Origin: an uncultured Bacteroidales bacterium
Lineage (GTDB): Bacteria > Bacteroidota > Bacteroidia > Bacteroidales > Paludibacteraceae
Assembly: GCA_903927945.1 (NCBI GenBank)
Contig: CAIYOZ010000108.1
Span: 1 to 33,211, forward strand
Length of the DNA stretch: 33,211 bases
Reading direction: 5' to 3'
Below are positions 16,063 through 25,596 of the stretch, piece by piece. The number at the start of each line of letters is the position of its first letter. The first letter of the stretch is position 1. The notes beneath the pieces are model-generated. The model had not been told where the DNA came from. It saw only the letters and a program-made list of their open reading frames with translations, and did no database searches. The translations under genes were made by a program, and so were the position numbers.

Positions 16063-16533
16063 ATGGAAAGAATTGTAAAGAAAATCAACCTTAGTTATTA
16101 CATGATTTACACGCTTACTATCTTAGCAACAATAGTGGGGTATCTGGTCACCCAGAGCCGTGAAACAAGTGTGGATGTGAAAAGTCCGTTGAGTATTACT
16201 TTATCATCCATTGTCATCATTTACATCATCATTTCCATTCCGGCTGCTTTGTCCATATTCAACCGCAACATTAAGAAATGGGTAACCATTGAAGATCATT
16301 ATAAAAAAATGGAAAAATATGCTTTCGGAGCCTCATTGCGAATTCTTGCCGTGGGTTTTGGGTTAGTATTGAGTGTGGTTACATTCTATATTATTCGTAC
16401 TGAATCGATGATATTATGTGCCGGAATTACTGCCATTGCCTTGCTGATTTGCAAACCTACTGCCGGTAAAATCAAATCCGACATGAGACTGGATGAGCAG
16501 AATGAAGAAGAAGAAAACGACATACAGCCTTGA
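16063..16533 (+). CDS. Hypothetical four-helix membrane protein
   Basis: I do not recognise a named family. The 156-residue protein has four hydrophobic segments, at about 13-29, 43-66, 90-110 and 114-130, and a charged acidic tail (DEQNEEEENDIQP). It lies 59 bp after recR on the same strand and probably shares its transcript. A membrane protein of this type next to recR may be a conserved Bacteroidales arrangement, but this is from memory only. Confidence 0.75.
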   Translation: MERIVKKINLSYYMIYTLTILATIVGYLVTQSRETSVDVKSPLSITLSSIVIIYIIISIPAALSIFNRNIKKWVTIEDHYKKMEKYAFGASLRILAVGFGLVLSVVTFYIIRTESMILCAGITAIALLICKPTAGKIKSDMRLDEQNEEEENDIQP

Positions 16534-16587
16534 GCACCAAGGATCTTTAGTTCTATATTTATTTAGATTAATTTATAAACTTACCTT

Positions 16588-17013
16588 ATGCAAATTGCTG
16601 TAGATTTTGACGGTACCATTGTTACCCACGAATATCCAAAAATCGGGAAAGAAATCCCTTTCGCGATAGATACCTTAAAACGATTACAACAACGACCTGA
16701 ATACCAACTGATTTTGTGGACGGTACGCGAAGGTGTTTTATTGGAAGAAGCCATTGAATATTGCCGGAATCGGGGCCTGGTGTTTTATGCAGTGAATTCG
16801 AATTATCCGGAAGAATCTCCTGAACATTTGGAACCCCGTAAATTGCAGGTTGATGTTTTCATTGACGATAGAAACCTGGGTGGTTTACCCGATTGGGGAA
16901 TTATTTATAGAATGATTACTTCCGGAAAATACCTGGAACCAATTACATCGGATATCGAAAGAGAATATCAGTTGCCTAAAAAAGGATTCTTTGATACCCT
17001 GTTTGGGAAGTAA
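16588..17013 (+). CDS. Small HAD-superfamily hydrolase (BT0820-like)
   Basis: A minimal HAD-fold phosphatase-like protein of 141 residues. Motif I DFDGT is at 6-10 (Asp6 nucleophile, Asp8 acid/base), motif II Thr45 in LWTVREG, motif III probably Lys85, and motif IV FIDDRN with Asp93 and Asp94. It closely recalls the structurally characterised Bacteroides protein BT0820 in overall pattern (AVDFDGTIV, WGIIYRMI). The substrate is unknown. It is followed directly by a 14-unit heptamer array. Confidence 0.85.
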   Translation: MQIAVDFDGTIVTHEYPKIGKEIPFAIDTLKRLQQRPEYQLILWTVREGVLLEEAIEYCRNRGLVFYAVNSNYPEESPEHLEPRKLQVDVFIDDRNLGGLPDWGIIYRMITSGKYLEPITSDIEREYQLPKKGFFDTLFGK

Positions 17014-17021
17014 TTAGCTTC

Positions 17022-17127
17022 GAGGAATGAGGAATGAGTAAAAAGACGCAAGAGGTAAGAGGTAAGGAATGAGGAATGTATCGAGAATTGAGAAGTAAAT
17101 AGTAAATAGTAAATAATTAAATAGTAA
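17022..17127. repeat. Long heptamer array filling the HAD-GNAT spacer, changing unit type along its length
   Basis: Fourteen 7-bp units run in one register (17022-17119) plus a final 8-bp unit. The first group is GAGGAAT-like, then AAGAGGT twice, then GAGGAAT again, then ATAGTAA-like. It begins nine bases after the HAD stop codon and ends ten bases before the GTG start of the acetyltransferase. Confidence 0.85.
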
Positions 17128-17137
17128 ATTCTTTTTT

Positions 17138-17677
17138 GTGTTACTGGAAAACGAAAACATGCGACTTCGAGCTGTCGAACCGGGTGACCTGGATCGGTTG
17201 TATGCGTGGGAAAATAACACGCTATTGTGGGATGCAGGCAATACACGCAATCCATATTCCCGCTTTATTCTCAAACAGTATATCATCAATTCCGATAAGG
17301 ATATCTATGAGAACAAACAACTCCGGCTGATGATGGTTGATAAGAAAACCAATGATACTGTCGGTACCGTTGATCTGTTTGATTATGACATTCATAACAG
17401 TCGTGTTGCATTGGGTCTTTTTGTTGATACACCTTTCCAGGGGAAAGGATATGCCCGGGAAAGTCTGGGATTAATTGAAGAATACGTTTTTAAGTTTCTG
17501 AAGATCAACCAGCTTTATTGTCATATCTCTGAGAATAACACTGCCAGTAAGCATTTGTTTGAACAGGAACATTATGAGAAAACCGGGCTGCTCAAAGATT
17601 GGATCAGAACTATTAACGGTTTCGAAAACATCGTTCTTTTTCAACAATTGAGATCTACCTACCTGAAGCGGGATTGA
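17138..17677 (+). CDS. GNAT-family N-acetyltransferase
   Basis: A 179-residue acetyl-CoA-dependent acetyltransferase of the RimJ/SpeG-like group. The acetyl-CoA pyrophosphate loop QGKGYA is at 101-106, after the strand ALGLFVD. The N-terminal LLENENMRLRAVEPGDLDRLYAWEN matches the usual start of this group, which favours the GTG start at 17138 over the ATG at 17159. The acceptor (protein N-terminus, polyamine or other) cannot be inferred. Confidence 0.9.
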   Translation: MLLENENMRLRAVEPGDLDRLYAWENNTLLWDAGNTRNPYSRFILKQYIINSDKDIYENKQLRLMMVDKKTNDTVGTVDLFDYDIHNSRVALGLFVDTPFQGKGYARESLGLIEEYVFKFLKINQLYCHISENNTASKHLFEQEHYEKTGLLKDWIRTINGFENIVLFQQLRSTYLKRD

Positions 17678-17722
17678 CACTAAAATTCAATTATCTTTAC
17701 GACTTCAAAACTTTCTTTCTTT

Positions 17723-17745
17723 AAGACTAATAATATTAGCGTCTT
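17723..17745. promoter_or_regulatory. Inverted repeat upstream of the hut promoter
   Basis: AAGAC and TAA pair with TTA and GTCTT (GC bulge) around TAATA. It lies about 45 bp after the acetyltransferase stop and about 28 bp before the candidate hut -7 word. It could be a weak terminator for the former or an operator for the latter. Confidence 0.35.
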
Positions 17746-17772
17746 GTCCTTCCAAATGTGAAAAACAATATC

Positions 17773-17780
17773 TACATTTG
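17773..17780 (+). promoter_or_regulatory. Candidate -7 promoter word for the hut operon
   Basis: TACATTTG matches TAnnTTTG about 120 bases before hutH. A TTG at 17744-17746 is 26 bases upstream, longer than the ideal 19-21, so the promoter may be weak or activator-dependent. Confidence 0.45.
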
Positions 17781-17898
17781 CATTAAATTCGAATGAATAT
17801 TCCAAATTGAACAGTAAATAGTGCTGGCTGTTTATGGAATTACGCTCATTTACCCAAATTCACTGATTGTAGAATATTAATTCATCTCAGAATATATC

Positions 17899-19485
17899 AT
17901 GCAAAAAGAGATTTCACTCCTTGAATTCCACTATGGTGAAGATACAATGACTATAGGGAGGGCCTTGAATTTAGCGCGGGGAATTGAAAAAGGAATCATC
18001 ACTGATTCAGTCCGTGTAAAAGTTCAAAAGAACCGCGAAGTGGTGGAGGCCATCGTGCATAAACAAAAGAGAGTATATGGCATTAACACCGGTTTTGGTC
18101 CGCTATGTACCACATTAATCGGAGAAGAAGACACTAAGAAACTGCAATACAACCTCCTGATGAGCCATAGTGTGGGGGTTGGAAATTCGATTGACAAGGA
18201 AATAGCCTGCCTGATGATGATCCTGAAAGTTCATGCCTTGTGCAAAGGATATTCAGGCATTGCTGTTGAAACTGTTGAACGGATACTGTGGCATATCGAA
18301 AACAATGTTATCCCATGCGTTCCTGAACAAGGTTCTGTGGGTGCTTCAGGAGATCTGGCACCCCTCGCCCATTTGTTCCTTCCTCTCATCGGCATGGGAA
18401 AAGTATGGCACCAGGGACAGATCAAGCCTATGTCCGAAGTGTTACAGATTCTCGATATGCAACCTGTCGATTTAGGTCCCAAAGAAGGACTGGCATTGAT
18501 AAACGGAACGCAGTTTATGAGTGCCCATGCAGTGATTCTGTTGGAGAAGTTGCAGAACTGCCTGGATCATGCCGACATCATTGCTGCCATGAACCATGAA
18601 GCCATGATGGGGTCGGTGAAATGCTTCGATGAAGAACTTCATAACCTGAGACCTTACTCCGGAAGCATCTATGTGGCACAACGAATGCGGAAGCTACTGA
18701 ACCACTCCGAGATTGTCACCTCCCATAAAAACTGCCTGAGAGTTCAGGATCCCTACTCCTTACGTTGTATTCCACAGGTACATGGTGCATCCCGCAATGC
18801 CTGGCTGCACTTGAAAGAAACAATACTGATAGAAATCAATTCCGTCACTGATAATCCGATTATCTTTTCAGAGGATAAAACCATCAGTGGTGGTCTTTTT
18901 CATGGTCAACCCATTGCTATGCCTATCGACTATGCCGGATTGGCAGCTGCTGAACTGGGAAATATCTCCGACCGCCGTATTTATCTCTCCATGATGGAAA
19001 GTGTCCCTGGATTACCCAAATTACTCATGAAACATACCGGGCTTAATTCAGGGTTTATGATACTTCAATATACCACAGCTGCTTTGGTAAGTGAAAATAA
19101 AACCCTTTGTTTCCCGGCCAGTGCGGATAGCATTCCCACCTCCCTTGGCCAGGAAGACCACGTCAGCATGGGATCTATCGGTGTCCGCAAAAGCCTGGTG
19201 ATTGTCAACAACCTGGAAAAAATACTGGCTATTGAATTATTGACAGCTGCCCAGGGATTTGATTTCAGGAAACCTCTGAAGTCAGGAATCCTGTTGGAAG
19301 AAACCCACCACTTGATACGTGAGCATATAACGTTTGCAGAGACTGACAGGGTGTTTTCGGATGATATTGAACAAGCCATAGCCCTGGTTCAATCAAAAGT
19401 AATCATCAAACATCTTCACCATATAGCCAAGAAACATCGCATAGACTTTAAAAACGAAGAGCATGAATTATTCGGAATTTATTGA
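17899..19485 (+). CDS. hutH: Histidine ammonia-lyase HutH
   Basis: Deaminates histidine to trans-urocanate, the first step of histidine degradation. The Ala149-Ser150-Gly151 triad in [14 protein letters not shown] forms the MIO electrophile. [10 protein letters not shown] near 60-69 holds the catalytic Tyr, and NGTQFMSAH and TDNPIIF follow in the usual places. The length of 528 residues is slightly above the 500-510 norm. Its 3' end overlaps hutU by 23 bp, indicating translational coupling. Confidence 0.97.
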   Translation: MQKEISLLEFHYGEDTMTIGRALNLARGIEKGIITDSVRVKVQKNREVVEAIVHKQKRVYGINTGFGPLCTTLIGEEDTKKLQYNLLMSHSVGVGNSIDKEIACLMMILKVHALCKGYSGIAVETVERILWHIENNVIPCVPEQGSVGASGDLAPLAHLFLPLIGMGKVWHQGQIKPMSEVLQILDMQPVDLGPKEGLALINGTQFMSAHAVILLEKLQNCLDHADIIAAMNHEAMMGSVKCFDEELHNLRPYSGSIYVAQRMRKLLNHSEIVTSHKNCLRVQDPYSLRCIPQVHGASRNAWLHLKETILIEINSVTDNPIIFSEDKTISGGLFHGQPIAMPIDYAGLAAAELGNISDRRIYLSMMESVPGLPKLLMKHTGLNSGFMILQYTTAALVSENKTLCFPASADSIPTSLGQEDHVSMGSIGVRKSLVIVNNLEKILAIELLTAAQGFDFRKPLKSGILLEETHHLIREHITFAETDRVFSDDIEQAIALVQSKVIIKHLHHIAKKHRIDFKNEEHELFGIY

Positions 19486-21133
19486 AACTTACGCGCCACA
19501 TCCTCATTATAAAGCACCCAGAGGGAATCAGTTGCATGCCCGTTCCTGGCAAACAGAGGCTCCTTTACGCATGTTATTGAACAACCTGGATGCTGAAGTA
19601 GCTGAAGATCCTGCCAACCTGATTGTATACGGTGGTACCGGACAAGCTGCCCGAAATCCCGAAGCGGTGAAGGAAATCATTCGAATCCTGTTGGATATGG
19701 ACGAGTATCATTCCTTGTTGATACAATCGGGAAAACCCATTGGACTGGTTCGCTCCCACCCGCAGGCACCAAGGGTATATATTGCAAACAGCAACCTGGT
19801 ACCTGCCTGGGCAACCTGGGAACATTTTGAAGAACTGAAATCCAGAGGATTGATGATGTACGGTCAAATGACCGCCGGCAGCTGGATTTACATCGGAACG
19901 CAGGGTATTCTGCAGGGCACTTTTGAAACCTTTGTGGAGTGCGGACGAAAATACTTTAGTAATGATTTGACAAATAAGCTCATTGTATCTGGAGGAATCG
20001 GTGGTATGAGCGGTGCTCAGCCTTTGGCTGCCACCATGGCCGGTGCTACTTTCCTGGGAGTAGATGTTGATCCGCTACGGATAAAAAAAAGACTGGAGAC
20101 CCGTTATCTGGACAAAATGACGGATAACTACGAAGAAGCAAAACAATGGATACTTAAGGCTAAAAAAGAAGGAAATGCACTTTCTGTTGGGTTGGTGGGT
20201 AATATTGGTGATGTTCTTAAAAAGCTATTGAATGATAACATCATTCCAGATATATTGACTGATCAAACTTCAGCACATGACCCTCTAAATGGTTATGTTC
20301 CGAACGGATTAACGTTGGAAAAAGCATTTGCACTAAGAAAGAGCGATCCTGTCGATTACAAAGAACGATCATTGAAAAGCATGGCACGCCATGTGGGTTT
20401 TATGCTTGAAATGCAGAAACGGGGAAGCATAACCTTCGATTATGGAAACAACCTGCGTGAGTTTGCACGCCAAGGTGGTGAAGAACATGCCTTTGATTAC
20501 AATGGCTTTGTACCTGAATTTATCCGCCCGCTCTTCTGTGATGGAAAAGGCCCCTTCCGTTGGGTAGCACTTTCAGGTGATCCTGAAGATATATTCACAA
20601 CCGATAGGGCTTTAATGGAATTATTCCCTAAAAACCAGCATATGATCAAATGGCTGGTTGAAGCACAGGAAAAGGTAGCTTTCCAAGGTCTTCCGAGCCG
20701 GATATGCTGGTTGGGCATGGGTGAAAGAGAAAAAGCAGGCCTTTTATTCAATCAACTGGTAAAAGAAGGCAAGGTGAAAGCACCCATAGTGATTGGCCGT
20801 GATCATCTTGATTGCGGTTCAGTAGCATCGCCCAACAGGGAAACCGAAGGAATGCTTGATGGTACGGATGCTGTATCCGACTGGCCCTTGTTAAATTTAA
20901 TGGCCAATACAGGTGGTGGTGCTACCTGGGTATCATTCCATCACGGCGGTGGTGTGGGAATAGGCTATTCACAACATGCAGGAATGGTAGTTGTAGCCGA
21001 TGGCACCGAACATGCCGCAGAATGCCTTAAAAGAGTACTATACAACGATCCTGCCCTGGGAATATACCGTCATGCTGATGCGGGTTATGAAACAGCTATC
21101 GAAAACAGGAAACGTTTTGATATGAATTTCTAA
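19463..21133 (+). CDS. hutU: Urocanate hydratase HutU
   Basis: Hydrates urocanate to 4-imidazolone-5-propionate using tightly bound NAD+. Landmarks are [10 protein letters not shown] (56-65), the NAD-binding [13 protein letters not shown] (177-189), [10 protein letters not shown] (326-335) and the catalytic Cys415 in [11 protein letters not shown]. Length of 556 residues is standard. The start overlaps the end of hutH. The spacer after it contains four nonamer units. Confidence 0.97.
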   Translation: MNYSEFIETYAPHPHYKAPRGNQLHARSWQTEAPLRMLLNNLDAEVAEDPANLIVYGGTGQAARNPEAVKEIIRILLDMDEYHSLLIQSGKPIGLVRSHPQAPRVYIANSNLVPAWATWEHFEELKSRGLMMYGQMTAGSWIYIGTQGILQGTFETFVECGRKYFSNDLTNKLIVSGGIGGMSGAQPLAATMAGATFLGVDVDPLRIKKRLETRYLDKMTDNYEEAKQWILKAKKEGNALSVGLVGNIGDVLKKLLNDNIIPDILTDQTSAHDPLNGYVPNGLTLEKAFALRKSDPVDYKERSLKSMARHVGFMLEMQKRGSITFDYGNNLREFARQGGEEHAFDYNGFVPEFIRPLFCDGKGPFRWVALSGDPEDIFTTDRALMELFPKNQHMIKWLVEAQEKVAFQGLPSRICWLGMGEREKAGLLFNQLVKEGKVKAPIVIGRDHLDCGSVASPNRETEGMLDGTDAVSDWPLLNLMANTGGGATWVSFHHGGGVGIGYSQHAGMVVVADGTEHAAECLKRVLYNDPALGIYRHADAGYETAIENRKRFDMNF

Positions 21134-21139
21134 ACGAAC

Positions 21140-21175
21140 CACAATAGACAAATAGAACACAATAGATCAACAATA
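21140..21175. repeat. Short nonamer array between hutU and hutI
   Basis: Four 9-bp units in register: CACAATAGA, CAAATAGAA, CACAATAGA, TCAACAATA. The array begins six bases after the hutU stop codon. Confidence 0.55.
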
Positions 21176-21212
21176 AAAGTGTTCAATGTTTTTAATATTC
21201 TATGAATGCTGT

Positions 21213-22439
21213 ATGACGCTAACCGGACCTTTCAAGCAATTACTTACCATGGACAATATACCCGAAAAAGGTGCATTGTCTGATGATCAACTTGAAATCA
21301 TTTCAGATGGAGGTATACTGCATCGTGATGGAAAGATAATTGAGACTGGAAATTTTCAAGAATTAAAAGAAAAATACGATACCACAAAAATTGAATGGGT
21401 GGAAGGAGATTATGTGGTTTTACCCGGAATGATTGATGTTCATACCCATATCTGTTGGGCAGGTTCCCGTGCTGAAGATTACGCCCTGCGTCTGTCGGGG
21501 AAAAGTTATCTGGAGATCGCTGAATTGGGAGGTGGAATTTGGGATACAGTAGAGAAAACCCGTAAAGCTTCAGTTGAAGAACTAGCTGATTTGACAGAGC
21601 AACGGGCTAACAGATTGCTAAAAATGGGTGTAACCACCATTGAAGTGAAAAGTGGTTATGGGTTATCGGTTAAACAGGAGCTGAAAATACTCAAAGCAAT
21701 TTCATTGGTGAATAAAAGAATTATGGTAGATATCATTCCAACCTGCCTGGCTGCACATATCCTACCAAAAGACTTCAAAGGCACTGAATTGGAATATCTT
21801 GATCTCATTGTTGAAAAACTATTACCTGAAGTAATGAGCCAGAATTTATCATCAAGAGTTGATATATTCATAGATAAAGGTGCTTTTTCTTTTATTGCTG
21901 CAAAAAGCTACCTGACAAAAGTAAAAGAGCTGGGGTTTGATATTGTTATCCATGGCGATCAGTTTAATTCGGGCACTGCAACACTTGCTAACGAAGTGCA
22001 GGCCCTTAGTCTCGACCATCTTGAAGCGGCTGACGAACAGGAAATAGCTTTACTGGCTGCAGGAAATGTCATTCCGGTTGTGCTACCCGGTGCCTCATTA
22101 GGCTTGGGTGAACCCTTTGCTCCTGCCCGATTGCTACTTGATGCAGGAACTTCGTTGGTTATAGCTTCCGACTGGAATCCCGGTACAGCCCCCATGGGTA
22201 ATTTGCTGACCGAAGCTTCTATATTGGGAGCCTACGAGAAATTGACCATGGCTGAAGTCTGGGCTGCGATAACATGCCGGGCAGCAATAGCATTAAAATT
22301 ATCTGATAGGGGAATCTTGAGAAAGGGAAATTTGGCTGATTTCAATGCATTCAAAACTGATGATTATAAGGAGATATTGTATCAGCAAGGTCAGTTGAAA
22401 GCAGGAATGGTATGGAAAAATGGAGAAATTGTAATATAA
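21213..22439 (+). CDS. hutI: Imidazolonepropionase HutI
   Basis: Opens imidazolone propionate to N-formimino-glutamate; a metal-dependent amidohydrolase. The ATG at 21213 (MTLTGPFKQLLTMDN) fits the family N-terminus better than the frame's first ATG at 21186, which adds nine unrelated residues. Counting from 21213, the metal ligands are His77 and His79 (DVHTHICW), His247 (HGDQFN) and Asp320 (ASDWNPG). At 409 residues it has normal length. It lies 80 bp after hutU and 13 bp before ftcD. Confidence 0.95.
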   Translation: MTLTGPFKQLLTMDNIPEKGALSDDQLEIISDGGILHRDGKIIETGNFQELKEKYDTTKIEWVEGDYVVLPGMIDVHTHICWAGSRAEDYALRLSGKSYLEIAELGGGIWDTVEKTRKASVEELADLTEQRANRLLKMGVTTIEVKSGYGLSVKQELKILKAISLVNKRIMVDIIPTCLAAHILPKDFKGTELEYLDLIVEKLLPEVMSQNLSSRVDIFIDKGAFSFIAAKSYLTKVKELGFDIVIHGDQFNSGTATLANEVQALSLDHLEAADEQEIALLAAGNVIPVVLPGASLGLGEPFAPARLLLDAGTSLVIASDWNPGTAPMGNLLTEASILGAYEKLTMAEVWAAITCRAAIALKLSDRGILRKGNLADFNAFKTDDYKEILYQQGQLKAGMVWKNGEIVI

Positions 22440-22452
22440 ACAAGGAACAGAT

Positions 22453-24150
22453 ATGGATAGGATAATTGAATGCGTGCCCAATTTTAGTGAAGGAAACAAC
22501 ATGGATATCATTAACAGGATTGTTCATGAAATCAATTCGGTAGATGGTATAAAGGTAATTGATATTGATCCGGGTAAAGCCACCAACCGGACAGTAGTAA
22601 CATTCCTGGGTTCACCTGAACAAGTTTGCGAAGCGGCCTTTCGTGCCGTAAAAAAGGCCTCCGAACTCATTGACATGAGCAAACACAAGGGTGAACATCC
22701 ACGTTTCGGGGCCACCGATGTACTTCCTCTGATTCCCGTAAAAGGAGTTACAATGGAAGAAACAATGGAATATGCACATAAGTTGGGAAAACGTATCGGG
22801 GAAGAATTAGGCATTCCTATCTATTTCTATGAGTTTGCTGCTACTGAAGAAAAAAGGCGTAACCTGGCAAATTGCCGTGCCGGAGAATATGAAGGTTTAG
22901 TACAAAAGCTGATAGATCCGGCATGGAAACCTGACTTTGGACCTGCAGCATTTACTGAACAGGTTCGCAAATCGGGAGCGATAGCCTTGAGTGCCCGCAA
23001 TTTTCTGATTGCCTACAATGTAAACCTGAATACTACTTCTACCCGCCTGGCAAATTCCATTGCCTTTGATATCCGTGAAAAAGGGAGGGTAAAAAGGGAA
23101 GGCAATCCATTGACCGGTAAAATCATCAAAGATGAACAGGGGAATAAAGTATACACCCCGGGTATCCTGAAAGGAGTCAAAGGAATCGGGTGGTATATTG
23201 AAGAATATGGCATTGCCCAGTTATCGTTCAATATTACAGACATCACTCTTGTCTCTATGCACCAGGTATTCGAACTGGCTTGTGAACGAGCTGCCCTTCG
23301 TGGAATCCGGGTAACCGGATCGGAACTGGTAGGGGTCATTCCGTTAAAGGCGATGGTGGAAGCAGGAAAGTACTTCTTACGGAAACAACATCGATCTACC
23401 GGGATATCCGATGATGAGATACTTAAAATTGCCGTCAAATCCTTAGGACTTGATGATCTGGTTCCATTTGATCCGAAAAAGAAAATTATTGAATACCTCA
23501 TGGAAGACAAGTCCCAAAAGAAGTTGATAGATTTATCTGTTCAAAAATTCACACACGAGACAGCATCCGAATCAGCTGCACCCGGTGGTGGTTCAATTGC
23601 CGCCTGCATGGGTGCCATGGGTGCAGCGCTTGGTTGTATGGTTGCCAACCTTTCAGCCCATAAGAAAGGTTGGGAAGATCGTTGGGAAGAGTTTTCCAAC
23701 TGGGCCGATAAAGGTAAAACCTACCAGGATGAGTTGCTCAGGTTGATTGATGAAGATACAAATGCATTCAATGGTGTCATGAGTGCCATGAGTCTGCCGA
23801 AAAAAAATGAAGAGGACATAGAAAAACGTTCGCAAGCTATTCAGATTGCAACCCGCCATGCCATGGAAACACCTTTCAAGGTAATGCAATTAAGTTACGA
23901 ATCAATGGAGGTCATGATGGCTATGGCTCAAACCGGAAATCCTAACTCAGTGTCTGATGCTGGTGTCGGTGCATTGGCTGCTCGATCAGCGGTACTTGGT
24001 GCAGCACTGAACGTTAGAATCAATGCAAGTGGATTAGCTGATAAAGAATTCGTGGTACAACTGCTCAAACAGGTAGATGAAATGGAACTTAAAGCTATTG
24101 AGATGGAAGCAACTATATTGGAGATAGTTAAGCAAAAGATTGTAATTTAG
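22453..24150 (+). CDS. ftcD: Glutamate formimidoyltransferase / formimidoyl-THF cyclodeaminase FtcD
   Basis: The last step of histidine degradation: it transfers the formimino group of formiminoglutamate to tetrahydrofolate, releasing glutamate, and cyclises the product to methenyl-THF plus ammonia. Residues 1 to about 330 are the transferase, with the catalytic His82 in GEHPRFGATDV. About 350-565 are the cyclodeaminase (SAAPGGGSIAACMGAMGAALG, then DEDTNAFNGVM and GNPNSVSDAGVGALAARSA). The two-domain fusion of 565 residues matches mammalian FTCD in layout. Because both activities are fused, no separate fchA or hutG is needed in this operon. Confidence 0.96.
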   Translation: MDRIIECVPNFSEGNNMDIINRIVHEINSVDGIKVIDIDPGKATNRTVVTFLGSPEQVCEAAFRAVKKASELIDMSKHKGEHPRFGATDVLPLIPVKGVTMEETMEYAHKLGKRIGEELGIPIYFYEFAATEEKRRNLANCRAGEYEGLVQKLIDPAWKPDFGPAAFTEQVRKSGAIALSARNFLIAYNVNLNTTSTRLANSIAFDIREKGRVKREGNPLTGKIIKDEQGNKVYTPGILKGVKGIGWYIEEYGIAQLSFNITDITLVSMHQVFELACERAALRGIRVTGSELVGVIPLKAMVEAGKYFLRKQHRSTGISDDEILKIAVKSLGLDDLVPFDPKKKIIEYLMEDKSQKKLIDLSVQKFTHETASESAAPGGGSIAACMGAMGAALGCMVANLSAHKKGWEDRWEEFSNWADKGKTYQDELLRLIDEDTNAFNGVMSAMSLPKKNEEDIEKRSQAIQIATRHAMETPFKVMQLSYESMEVMMAMAQTGNPNSVSDAGVGALAARSAVLGAALNVRINASGLADKEFVVQLLKQVDEMELKAIEMEATILEIVKQKIVI

Positions 24151-24171
24151 TTTTAAAAAACAAACTAAATT
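24144..24171 (+). terminator. Weak stem-loop at the ftcD stop codon
   Basis: AATTTAGTTT pairs with AAACTAAATT (10 bp, 8-base loop) and includes the TAG stop codon. It is all A/T except one pair and has no T-run, so it may or may not end the hut transcript. Confidence 0.35.
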
Positions 24172-24207
24172 AAATCGCAAAAATCACAATACTTAAATGT
24201 TATTACG

Positions 24208-24215
24208 TATATTTG
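24208..24215 (+). promoter_or_regulatory. Candidate -7 promoter word for the propeller gene
   Basis: TATATTTG matches TAnnTTTG 48 bases before the ATG at 24264. The upstream in-frame TTG at 24213 lies inside this word and is therefore not a plausible start. Confidence 0.45.
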
Positions 24216-24263
24216 CATAAAATATTAAAAATAAATAATCAGAAACAAAATAAGACAAATAAC

Positions 24264-25490
24264 ATGAAGACAAAATTACTCCTTACTCTAACTTTATTAA
24301 TTGGATTTACAATTGTAAAAGCACAAACTAACTGGACAGTCTACAACACTTCAAATTCCTTAATCTCTAGCAATAGTGTTTTTGGAGTAGTTATTGACTC
24401 AATAAATAATATATGGATAGGAACTTCAACAACTAAAAATTTAGATAAGTTTGTAGGTAGCGAATGTACCAATTATTCAAATAATCAAATAGTAGGAGTA
24501 CAAGGTGGAAATCTTGTTATTGATTTAAAAGGGAACAAGTGGGTTGCAGGGGATGGATTGGTTGTATTTACAGGTTTAAAATTTACAAATTATGACGGCT
24601 CAATTTCAGGAATACCTAACAACTCAATTTATTCTATCGCAATTGATAAAAAAAACAATAAATGGATTGGAACAAGAGATCAAGGTATTGTTAAATTCAA
24701 TGATACCATTTGGACAAAATATACTACTTCTAATTCGGGAATACCAGATAATCATATCTATAGTATAGCTATAAATAAAAATGGAGATATTTGGATGGGA
24801 ACTTATGGATCAGGAGTCGTGAAATTTGATGGAAAGACTTGGACAACCTATAGTGCTTATAATACTGTATTACCATCAAACACAGTATGGGATGTAAAGT
24901 TTGATCCAAATGGAAATCTATGGTGTGGAACTAGTAATGGTGTTGCCAAGTTTGATGGCATTAATTGGACTGTTTATAATTCATATAAAACAGGGTTATC
25001 AGGTGTCAATGTTAATTGTTTTGAATTTTCAAAAAATGGTGATACTTGGATAGGCACTGATGGTTATGGTCTAGTAAAATTTGATGGAACAAATTGGTCT
25101 GTTTATAACACTTCCAATTCGGGATTACCAAATAATAAAATTTGGTCATTGGCATTCGATAAAAATCAGCAAAAACTCTGCATTGCAACTTTGGGTGGAG
25201 GATTGGCCCTTTTAAATTTTAGTAACCCTACAGCATATAACGAAATAAATTCAACGGACAACATTTCATTTTATCCGAATCCTGCTACTGATAAAATTAC
25301 CATTAATTCTAGCGTAACAAACTATAGTGATGTTACATTAAATTTTTATGATCTTACTTCCAGATTAATCAGTTCAAAACATCTTCTTAATAAATTTACG
25401 AATATTGATGATTTAAATAATGGAGTTTATCTTGTTGAAATTAAAACAAAAGAATGGAGTAAAACTCAAAGATTAATAATTCGTAGATAA
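24264..25490 (+). CDS. Secreted two-component-regulator-type beta-propeller protein with T9SS sorting domain
   Basis: A 408-residue exported protein. MKTKLLLTLTLLIGFTIVKAQ is a clear signal peptide and fixes the start at 24264. The body is made of about seven repeats of roughly 44 residues with the pattern WTxYNTSNSGLPxN, then IWSIAIDKNGNxWIGT, GxxKFDG, as in the sensor propellers of hybrid two-component systems, but no kinase follows. The last 75 residues form a T9SS domain (ISFYPNPATDKI ... NGVYLVEIKT ... QRLIIRR). G+C is near 31 per cent in sampled stretches, below the hut genes, suggesting transfer. Function unknown; ligand binding at the cell surface is a guess. Confidence 0.88.
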   Translation: MKTKLLLTLTLLIGFTIVKAQTNWTVYNTSNSLISSNSVFGVVIDSINNIWIGTSTTKNLDKFVGSECTNYSNNQIVGVQGGNLVIDLKGNKWVAGDGLVVFTGLKFTNYDGSISGIPNNSIYSIAIDKKNNKWIGTRDQGIVKFNDTIWTKYTTSNSGIPDNHIYSIAINKNGDIWMGTYGSGVVKFDGKTWTTYSAYNTVLPSNTVWDVKFDPNGNLWCGTSNGVAKFDGINWTVYNSYKTGLSGVNVNCFEFSKNGDTWIGTDGYGLVKFDGTNWSVYNTSNSGLPNNKIWSLAFDKNQQKLCIATLGGGLALLNFSNPTAYNEINSTDNISFYPNPATDKITINSSVTNYSDVTLNFYDLTSRLISSKHLLNKFTNIDDLNNGVYLVEIKTKEWSKTQRLIIRR

Positions 25491-25540
25491 AAGTAACAGT
25501 TAGATAATTTCACTTCCAATTCCAGATTATTTTGCACAAC

Positions 25541-25580
25541 AAAAAACAGCAAACCATCACCGGTTTGCTGTTTTTTTTAT
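25541..25580. terminator. Bidirectional terminator between convergent genes
   Basis: AAAAAACAGCAAACC (25541-25555) pairs with GGTTTGCTGTTTTTT (25562-25576), with a 6-base loop and a T-run on both strands. It serves the propeller gene (plus) and manA (minus). Confidence 0.9.
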
Positions 25581-25596
25581 TCATGGTTTGGAAAAA

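Noticed and set aside
24213-24263. Propeller gene starting at TTG 24213
   Set aside because: The TTG lies inside a TATATTTG promoter word and precedes the true signal peptide by 17 codons.
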